Shown here: one piece after another, positions 56,898-64,000 of the stretch
How the letters are laid out: the number at the start of each line of letters is the position of its first letter
Position numbering within the stretch: the stretch's first letter is position 1
Assembly (NCBI GenBank): GCA_022836615.1
Contig: MU405226.1
Coordinates: 248,001 to 312,000 of the forward strand
Source: Annulohypoxylon bovei var. microspora
Taxonomy: Eukaryota > Ascomycota > Sordariomycetes > Xylariales > Hypoxylaceae
Length of the DNA: 64,000 bases
Direction: 5' to 3'
Notes under the pieces: model-generated
The model's input: only the letters and a program-made list of their open reading frames with translations
Told to the model about the DNA's origin: nothing
Databases searched by the model: none
Made by a program: the position numbers and the translations under genes

Positions 56898-58541
56898 TTA
56901 TAGGACAGACGACGCTGTCAGTTTTTCAACCAGATCATCGATATTTCCATCCTGGCGAATGGTAAATTCCTTGCGAGCACCGGTAGTAATTCTCATCAAA
57001 ACCATCCGCAATTCAGTACGGTCGTCGTTCCATGACGATACGTTCCATCTATACCTCGACCGCATAGGAATAAACCCAGATTCGTCTCTATCTCGTTCCT
57101 CCAGCTCTATCATTATCTGCATACCGACTAGGATGGCTCTATTCTCGAACCAGGGCCCTGCAAGTCGCCTGCAAAGTGCCAACGCTTTCATTCGAGTCTC
57201 ATAGTCGCGGCACTTGGTTGTCAGACAACGCATCGCTGGAAGCAATTTATCCTCGAAAAGGGGCGGCAACGCAATGGGCGAAGTCAGTTCGTCTAATATC
57301 GATTCAGTGAGAGCAATGATTTCACGAGACTCGGCGGTTCGCGAATCCCACTGAAGCTCTCGTTCTTCTGAACTGCGAGAATACGTCGAGTAAATACGAA
57401 ACATTTTGGCCTCGACTAACATCATCTTCCAAGTCCGGCGCCGAAGGGAATTTGTTTCTTCATCCAGTTTCTTTGATATGAACTCGCACCAGTCATTTGC
57501 CTGGAGCCAGATAACGAGCTGCTCGTCTTGATTCTTCATGGGGTCTATCGGGTAGCTAAATATATAGGCTTGGCAAGTGCGGAAACACCAGATCAAGGAG
57601 GATGTCGTGAACCGCTCGAACGTGAGCTCGATTTGTCGGAAATCGTCCGACAGGCTTGGAATAGTAGTTGTGAGTGACCAGTTTCGCTGCGACGCCGGGC
57701 CCCTCAATAGCGAGGGGTAAAAGGGGCAGAGCAAGGGATTGTATCCAGAGAAGCGGGCGAGGAAGTAATCCGCTTCTCGAACGCCCTCGTCGTCCAGGAG
57801 GGTTGACTCTTGATTCTCAGTGCCCAGGCCAGGTGTGCAATCTTCTAGTGCAAGCATTGCGGCATGTATAATCCGGTCAACAGATTCGCTATTCCCCTGT
57901 ATCGCCTCAAACATGACGAAAAGGATGCTAAGAATTAGGATAGTTCGTGATGGTGTAGATGATCCTTCCCGTGACACTCTTGATCGGAAATTGGAAATTG
58001 ACCTAGTGTAATATTGTATGGCATCTCTATGGTACCTCGTACTTAAGGAGGTGGTAGCAATCTTTGGGACAATCCAGAGTGGCGGCGGTCCTGAAGAGCT
58101 TGCGTGTTGGACCTCGTCTACCATGGCACGGCGCAATGCACCAATTCCAAGCACGCAATCACGTACACATTCATCTCGAAAGATCTCTCGAAGTATAGTT
58201 CGAGACCATAGGTTCGTATATCCGTTTAAGCAGAGGTTCTCCACGATGACGCTTCGGAAAAGGTCAAAGTAGAGGGCCTCAAGCTTTTCGAAGTGATTGC
58301 TTCTCACTCTCGTAAGCAGCCGTGGATCACATTTATCTCCAGCCTCTGCTTGAAATGTTGTCATAAAATCCCCATGAGTATGGTCTTGGTGTTCTCCCTG
58401 GTTCGTCCCGGGAGAGTTGTACTTGCAAGGCAGCCATCCCTTTTGACAACGATGACATATCGGCCGCTCCTCGCCGCACTTAACCCTTCGCGCTTTACAT
58501 GTGTCGCACCCTTTAGCTCGAGTTAACGAACGTGATCTCAT
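56898..58541 (-). CDS. Zn2Cys6 fungal transcription factor
   Basis: Single-exon frame of 547 aa. The N-terminus carries the binuclear zinc cluster C-x2-C-x6-C-x6-C-x2-C-x6-C at residues 12, 15, 22, 29, 32 and 39 (CDTCKARRVKC...CHRC...C), with the usual RR-K basic stretch for DNA contact. The rest is an alpha-helical domain like the fungal-specific regulatory domains of this class (e.g. SILFVMFEAIQGN near residue 205-217). No coiled-coil dimerisation segment is obvious. Such proteins bind CGG-containing promoter sites in the nucleus; the target pathway is unknown. It is divergent from the secreted S28 peptidase gene 1.66 kb away, which could be a target, but nothing in sequence proves this. 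Confidence 0.9.
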   Translation of the reverse strand: MRSRSLTRAKGCDTCKARRVKCGEERPICHRCQKGWLPCKYNSPGTNQGEHQDHTHGDFMTTFQAEAGDKCDPRLLTRVRSNHFEKLEALYFDLFRSVIVENLCLNGYTNLWSRTILREIFRDECVRDCVLGIGALRRAMVDEVQHASSSGPPPLWIVPKIATTSLSTRYHRDAIQYYTRSISNFRSRVSREGSSTPSRTILILSILFVMFEAIQGNSESVDRIIHAAMLALEDCTPGLGTENQESTLLDDEGVREADYFLARFSGYNPLLCPFYPSLLRGPASQRNWSLTTTIPSLSDDFRQIELTFERFTTSSLIWCFRTCQAYIFSYPIDPMKNQDEQLVIWLQANDWCEFISKKLDEETNSLRRRTWKMMLVEAKMFRIYSTYSRSSEERELQWDSRTAESREIIALTESILDELTSPIALPPLFEDKLLPAMRCLTTKCRDYETRMKALALCRRLAGPWFENRAILVGMQIMIELEERDRDESGFIPMRSRYRWNVSSWNDDRTELRMVLMRITTGARKEFTIRQDGNIDDLVEKLTASSVL

Positions 58542-60201
58542 GTGGTGATAGATGTAGAGATGAGACTATAGCTATATCCTATCTCATGAAACCTACCAGA
58601 ACGAACTTTAGGCTTCCGAGCTCGTATACGAGGCTCAGAGGGGGCTGTCATATTGAAATGTAGACACGTAGAATAACTGTCGAATACACGATTTACAGGT
58701 GCTTTGTCCTGTCGAAAGTGGCACCTATCTTGCGAAGAGGCCTGTGATGACTATGATTTGGCGACATCATATTGTAAAGCAGCAAGTTTTACCAAGAAAA
58801 AGAACCCCTGGAAACATCAGCCTTATCTTCAACATTGTTGGCGTGGTGTGGATCTGGCGAATCCTTCCGCCTAATCCTAGGGGATGGGTGACCTTAACAA
58901 AGTGGCAAAATACTACCTTTCTACAAGGGTACCATAATGGAGGGAAATATCATTTGAAGGCCGAGTTTCTGTGCCGTAGCCTTTGGTTCTCGGCGTCACT
59001 CGCGTGACATTAATAAGAGTGGAGAGAATCCTTCACATAGGCTTATGTAACATCGCGTAGGTAACCCTTTATGGATTTTAACCCGACAGCCCGGAGGAGA
59101 CTGGTTACACAGCATTTCTTTTCCGAACAAATGCTTAAAAAGCAATGAGCGTCTTAAAAAAAAAAAAGGGGGCGGGGAAGTCGGTTTGAATCGGTACGGA
59201 TCTAAGTGGTTAGATTCTTCTTCTTCGTCGTAGCGTTCAAGTTCAAATATATAATATAGCAGTCCCAGGACAACTATACCTTGAAATTAAGGGCTAGCCG
59301 ACTAATACGACATAAGTTTTGAAATTAGTTGTTAATGGAACAATGTGCTTTAAAACCGAATAGGCAATAGTTAACTTCGACCATTTATGGGGTTATGTAA
59401 GTTAAAATGACAGCGAATGAAAAACATGTGACATTTTATAAAGTAAAGAAAGGACGATTGACTAAGTATAGCTAGCTATTAATATAGTTATCATTATACT
59501 TTATATCGAGTTGCTTAAGAAGCGGAAGGTCTCAAGCATAAATAAAAGTCGACCGTCCCCCCCTTTTTAAAAAGATCCTCGAAGATACCAAAAGGTTGCG
59601 GCTCTTCGCCTTTGAGATGTTTTATGACGGCATTTTTACCCCGCTGCTCATAAAAGAATGGCCGGGAACTCGCGGTGAAGATCCATGAAATAGTCCAGAA
59701 TATTACGATATGTGGATTAACGTTGATATCTACCTGGATATGCCTAGATAGGCAGAGATCTGACTGCATTTTACTACGATGTCCGATGGGGCTACACGAG
59801 CTGACGATAGGACACCTCCAATAACATCACAATAAAAACCCGGGAATACTAGCCGGTCAGCATGTAATGGCCGTATGTAATGTCACCCTGACCAACCTTC
59901 CCTACTGGGATATCTTTTGCGTTGCTTTTTGCCCTTTTTGGCGAGTTGTTTTTGTGATTTGATGACATTTTGGCACGCAATGCTTATTCCAATGCTATCC
60001 TTGACTCATTGAGCTGATGCCATCTCGAGCTTTCGAGCTTTCGACCTAGCTCTTGCGTCAGCTCCCGAAATTCCGGGTTTTCTCGTCGCTACAAAATAGA
60101 TTCAAAATAGATAGCTGCTAGCCCTAATTCCTTAGTTCCTTGGCTTCTTGCTCTTCATTTATTGGCATTGGTATTGGCATTTGTTTGTTTCATCCAAAGT
60201 T
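58542..60201. other. Gene-free divergent interval, Zn2Cys6 / S28 genes
   Basis: About 1.66 kb. Contains an A-run with G-run at 59157-59180 and a pyrimidine-rich leader before the peptidase start. A minus-strand frame of 84 codons (59515-59769) has a protein-like composition but no recognisable family or clean start. No RNA gene was seen. Confidence 0.45.
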
Positions 60202-62358
60202 ATGAAGCTGCCTTGGTTGTCGATCGGCCTTCTGACCGCCCTCTCTCGGGATGCCGAAGCTATGCAGATAAGGCGGGACACTCCTCGAGACCAACTTCAA
60301 TACGATGTCCACTATTTTGACCAAAAAATCAATCACTTCCCTCACGATGCGCAGTTTACCAAGTCCCCCCTAAGCAATGGCACCTTCAAGCAGCGATATT
60401 ACTTCGACACCACCTATTATAAACCTGGTGAGTTATCAGTATTCTACATGCTTGATATATGATGCTAACCTCCTCATAGGTGGACCTGTATATTTATACA
60501 TCTCAGGGGAGACGAGCGGGCCCAGCAGATTCTCCAATCTGCAGACTGGGATTGTTCAGATCTTGATGCAAGCTACAAATGGATTAGGTATGACTTCTGA
60601 TACGGGAAGGGTGATGCCGATGAAAAATGAAAAAAAAAAAAAAAAAAAAAACAGGAGACGTGAGACGTAGAAAGTATAAAAATGAAAACTAATGGCTTTT
60701 AAAGGTGTCATTCTCGAGAATCGCTACTACGGAGAATCTTATCCTTTCAACACCAGCACTATAGATGAATTGCTTTTTCTCACGACAAATCAAACCATAG
60801 CTGACAATGCTCACTTTGCTCAACACGCCGTGTTCCCCGGGGTTGACGGTGACCTTACCGCGCCTGGCACTCCGTGGATCCTCTACGGGGGTAGTTTAGC
60901 AGGTGCTCAGACTGCTCTCTCGATCAAAGTTCATGGTGACGTTCTCTATGGTGGCATTGCTGCTTCAGCTCCTATCAAGGTATCCGTGGGCTATCCTGAG
61001 TGGTATAACCCAATCCAAAAATATGCACCGCAGGATTGCGTCACGAGAATCAACAAGATCGTTGACAATTTTGACCTACTCATTGCTAGGAACAACACCG
61101 GGGCAATCAAAGAGTTCAAGGCCCTGTTCGGGCTTGAGAGTCTCACGGACCACAGAGACTTTGCAGCCGCAATTGCAGTAAGCTTCACTTCTTAGCACTT
61201 TTACTCTAGTCACATACGTGGTGATAGATTCTCAATCGGCTACTAACTCGATACATAGGACCCTATTGGAAATCCCGGGTTCTACCACTCAAATACATGG
61301 CAAGAACTGAATTGGAACTCTACATATGGACCAAGAGACTTCTTCTACTTCTGCGGAAATGTTTCAGACTTTGATGCCCCTGAAGACATCACCCAAGTAG
61401 ACTATGTATTGGCGAACTATACCAACGGCGAACCTTGGATGTAAGGCTTCCTACTGGCCCCCATTCTCCTGAGTGCTTATGACGGAACATGAGAGTTCAT
61501 ATAGTATCTCTCAATGTCCTTATCCGTTCAAGTCAAACTGCTTGCTAACATCATTCTTCCTCGTAGTGGCCTTGGTAGCTATGCCAATTATGTGAAAACG
61601 TACACACTTCCCCTGTGCCCTTCAGGAGACTACAATAGCAATGACTGTTGGGTGAGTGTCAATGGAGTACCTACGAGCTAGCTAGCAAGATCGACAGAAC
61701 TAACCTGACTTGTTTGCTATTAGGGAACTCAAAATGCCTCGGCCTGGGCTGATATAGAAAACACTTCTACACGTTCATATTTATACACAAGTTGTGTAGA
61801 ACAGGTAAGAATACCTCAACCCTAAAAGTTAGTTACCCATGGGCTTACGTTAATCCTCATAAGGGTGCGTATATCGATGCGCCAAAAGAAGGACCAGCTT
61901 TGTTATCTCGTGTGGTGGATATCAGTTACGAGCAACAGTGGTGCACTTGGGCATTCGCTCCCGGGAAATATAACTCGATCCCGTCGAGTCCAGATATAGA
62001 TGCATACAACGGCTTTGGCGCGTTCAACCTCAGCGCCGACAGACTTGCATTTATTGACGGAGATCAAGTATGTATTCCTATTCCTGTAATAATCGCATTC
62101 GAAGCGTATGCTAACGACCATCACAAGGACGTGTGGCTGGATCTATGCTACCACTCTAACTTTGCGCCTCTCCGAACGGCCTCTTCCGACCTACACCCCG
62201 AGCTTCTTATCACCGGGGCGGGGCACCACTGGGACTCGTACGGTATTCTGGATGTGGAGGCCGAACCCCAATTCATCCGAGAGGCCCATCTGTGGGAGAC
62301 CAAGACGGTGAAGAAATGGCTTAAAAGCTTTAGCGACTGGAAGAAGTCGAAGTATTAG
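60202..62358 (+). CDS. Secreted S28 serine peptidase (PCP/DPP7-like)
   Basis: Eight exons (60202-60427, 60480-60587, 60705-61177, 61259-61440, 61567-61651, 61724-61804, 61864-62067, 62128-62358) give 529 aa. The start ATG at 60202 opens a hydrophobic signal peptide (MKLPWLSIGLLTALS). Family S28 releases residues next to proline and works in acidic extracellular or vacuolar settings. Landmarks: FDQKINHF near the N-terminus; GPVYLYISGE; ENRYYGES at 116-123; nucleophile S175 in GGSLAG; catalytic Asp probably D454 in GDQ-DVW (formed at a splice; most relatives have DPW); His in GAGHHWDSYG (486-487). Several NxT/NxS glycosylation sequons occur. Intron 2 carries a poly-A run (60630-60650). The sixth intron (61805-61863) has an unusual AAG acceptor but is required by phase and conservation. 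Confidence 0.88.
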
Positions 62359-62920
62359 GTCATGACCAACGAGCGAGTCTTGGAACCGAGGAGGGGCAGA
62401 CGTCATACTTAATACGTATTCTTAATGAAGTATAATAGAATAGCTTGAGACTTGACATAAACACCAAAGTATTGTTTGTTTAAAATGCCACCAACTAGGT
62501 AACAGGTGTGCAGTATGCAGTATATGTCGTAATGTTGAGTAAAAGTGACAAATTAAAAATGCAATATTTCCAATTAAGAAGCTCTATTACATCTTGACTA
62601 ATTCTTCTATAAGCGAGTGGTTAGAACTAGGAATCAGGATATGTTTGTGCTATGCGCGTTCAACTGCATGCATGAGCATGTACATATACACAGAAGGTGT
62701 TTGCTGCAAACTGAATCTGACGACTCGAAGTATAATCTATGTTTTGAGGTTCTCCGGATTTTTAATAAAAAATAATAATGAGTGATTTGATGTGCCTTGC
62801 TTTTATTACGATGTGATGTGAAGTTAGATGATGGCGCAGAGTAAATGATTGGACGATTCTCACTATAGACCCATAATGGTGCGGGGAATATAAGATATTA
62901 TACCGATGACATATCTTAAC
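62359..62920. other. Gene-free interval
   Basis: Peptidase 3' UTR and AT-rich spacer up to the tRNA gene. Nothing else recognised. Confidence 0.5.
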
Positions 62921-63011
62921 GGGTGCATGGCCTAATGGTAAGGCGTTAGATTTCGGTTTAAGAAACTACGACCATCTCTAAAGATTGCAGGTTCGATCCC
63001 TGCTGTGCTCG
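62921..63011 (+). tRNA. tRNA-Arg(UCG) with 19-nt intron
   Basis: Cloverleaf read by eye. Acceptor stem GGGTGCA (62921-62927) pairs with TGTGCTC (63004-63010) using three G-U pairs. D arm GCCTAATGGTAAGGC is at 62930-62944. Anticodon stem TTAGA (62946-62950) pairs with TCTAA (62977-62981). The loop begins T-T-TCG-G, so the anticodon is UCG at 62953-62955, decoding CGA. An intron fills the canonical position after base 37, 62957-62975. Variable loop AGATT; T arm GCAGG-TTCGATC-CCTGC; discriminator G. A poly-T terminator TTTTT follows at about 63018. Confidence 0.92.
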
Positions 63012-63588
63012 ATTAACTTTTTCCTCGATTGGTTCTTTCTTGACCAATCGGATTTAACTTCGTCTTTCTTTATTTATGCAACTTTATTATTTTGCAAAAT
63101 ACCACACATAATACAGGCTTAATTCAATTCATGCCAGTTTGAACACTTATTTGAGTATCGCGAGGACTTTCCTTTTGTTGCGTCTGCAAAGTCCCCCGCT
63201 TTATTATCGTAATGACCGAGATCGGCCCACTAAATTTTTATTTTTGTGATATGTAGTAGTAAGTATGAAGAGTCACTACGTCTGGTTACAAAGAACTAGA
63301 CTTAGACTTAGACACCCATCGCTGAGCAACGATTCACGACGGTGGAGGAAGAAGAAGAGAAGGCATTGTACCTCCACTCTAATCTTGTAGCTACCTACCT
63401 AGGTACCTAAGCTCGACGGTGTATCGCCTAGATACTGCCAATATTCTCGTCAGGTAGTCTGTCGTACATTCATGTGGGCTGGGCTTTTTGTAGCACCCCG
63501 CCGTCCACTCCTTTCAATCTTCGCCGTTGGTTGTATAGCTGAGCGACGACTTGAATAATAAATCACCTGGGAGGTAGTATCTTTCACC
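63012..63588. other. Gene-free interval upstream of sideroflexin
   Basis: About 580 bp with the tRNA terminator at the left and the sideroflexin promoter and leader at the right. It contains TACCTACCTAGGTACCTAA at 63391-63409, the fullest example of the recurrent palindrome. Confidence 0.5.
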
Positions 63589-64000
63589 ATGTCTGCCTCG
63601 TTACCGGGAAATCGGGAACCACCCGAGTCACAATATGACCTGAGCACGTATTGGGGTCGCGTCAAGCAGACTGCCACCATTACCGACCCAAGGTATGAAA
63701 GGGATCACCAACTTCCAATTGCTTTGCTGGTGATATCGGTGTCTTTACTTGATCCTCGAGAAAGCTCTAACATAAAACGTTTACCGATAGAACACTCTTT
63801 GCTGGACAACATGGTCTCGAACAAGCCAAAAAGTTACTGGTGGCATACAAACAAGGTGAAATCAGAGACATGACACCAGAGCTATGGAAGGCTAAGAAGA
63901 TTGTCGATTCTACATTACATCCCGGTATGGTAACATAAAGAGCTTAACCTAAGCCATAAGATAACTTCGAGCTGTCGAACTAATCGAGTTTGCTAGATAC
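63589..64000 (+). CDS. fsf1: Sideroflexin (mitochondrial amino-acid carrier), 5' part
   Basis: Exons 63589-63692 and 63791-63924, then a third starting at 63997, give the first ~80 residues before the window ends. The start MSASLPGNREPPESQYDLST, then YWGRVKQTATITDPRTLF, GLEQAKKLLVAYKQGEIRDM and TPELWKAKKIVDSTLHPD are the sideroflexin N-terminal signature; WGR, DPRT and STLHPD are family landmarks. Proteins of this family sit in the mitochondrial inner membrane and transport serine or related metabolites, without a classical presequence. Each splice site has a GTATG donor and a TAG acceptor; phase closes across both. Confidence 0.93.

Noticed and set aside
59515..59769. 84-codon minus frame with protein-like composition
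   Set aside because: No family resemblance, surrounding sequence AT-rich; kept only as a possible remnant.
1..64000. CRISPR array, prophage or bacterial operon features
   Set aside because: No regularly spaced identical repeats and no bacterial gene organisation; the DNA is fungal nuclear.

Overview
This window is nuclear DNA of a filamentous ascomycete. The genes carry many short introns (about 50-130 nt) with GTRNGT donors, CTRAC-like branch points and YAG acceptors. Housekeeping genes are fungal (MOT1, SMC3, RIO1, FZO1, VPS2/DID4, PTC1), and there is a Zn2Cys6 regulator, a NACHT NLR, a fungal terpene cyclase and AT-rich blocks that look RIP-mutated. The lineage is probably Pezizomycotina, perhaps Sordariomycetes; the class is an inference from protein flavour and not proven. 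Exon joins were worked out by hand from splice signals, reading phase and family conservation.

Layout. 0-1.3 kb: 3' part of an unrecognised lysine-rich gene. 2.7-8.7 kb (-): MOT1/BTAF1 Swi2/Snf2 ATPase with two micro-exons at its 5' end. 12.0-15.8 kb (+): cohesin SMC3. 16.2-17.0 kb: an 814-bp fold-back element. 17.4-19.8 kb (-): secreted GH20 beta-N-acetylhexosaminidase, divergent from RIO1 kinase (20.5-22.2 kb, +). 23.2-26.9 kb (-): an alpha/beta-hydrolase + NACHT NLR-like protein. 26.9-34.5 kb: a gene-poor island holding one class I terpene cyclase (29.4-30.8 kb, +), a decayed ORF and a 303-bp MITE. 34.5-39.0 kb: FZO1 (-) and VPS2/DID4 (+), head to head. 39.2-40.6 kb (-): iron-containing alcohol dehydrogenase. 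41.0-43.6 kb: transposon island with a RIP-wrecked hAT-like element that keeps an exact 8-bp target duplication, then a C-rich ~100-bp tandem repeat and another AT-rich block. 45.1-47.0 kb (+): PTC1-type PP2C phosphatase. 50.8-54.8 kb (+): very long ADF-H actin-binding protein. 55.8-56.5 kb (+): acidic protein. 56.9-58.5 kb (-): Zn2Cys6 factor. 60.2-62.4 kb (+): secreted S28 serine peptidase. 62.9 kb: intron-containing tRNA-Arg(UCG). 63.6 kb to the edge: start of sideroflexin.

The genes form no operon or obvious pathway. Most are conserved housekeeping loci for transcription, sister-chromatid cohesion, ribosome maturation, mitochondrial fusion, ESCRT-III and stress signalling. Accessory content sits at 16-17 kb, 23-34 kb and 41-44 kb: mobile elements, an immune-type NLR and a lone terpene cyclase. 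I found no clearly undescribed multi-gene system. The most interesting items are the NLR whose hydrolase nucleophile motif reads GHGIGG, the terpene-cyclase island, the hAT-like element and the two MITE-like elements.
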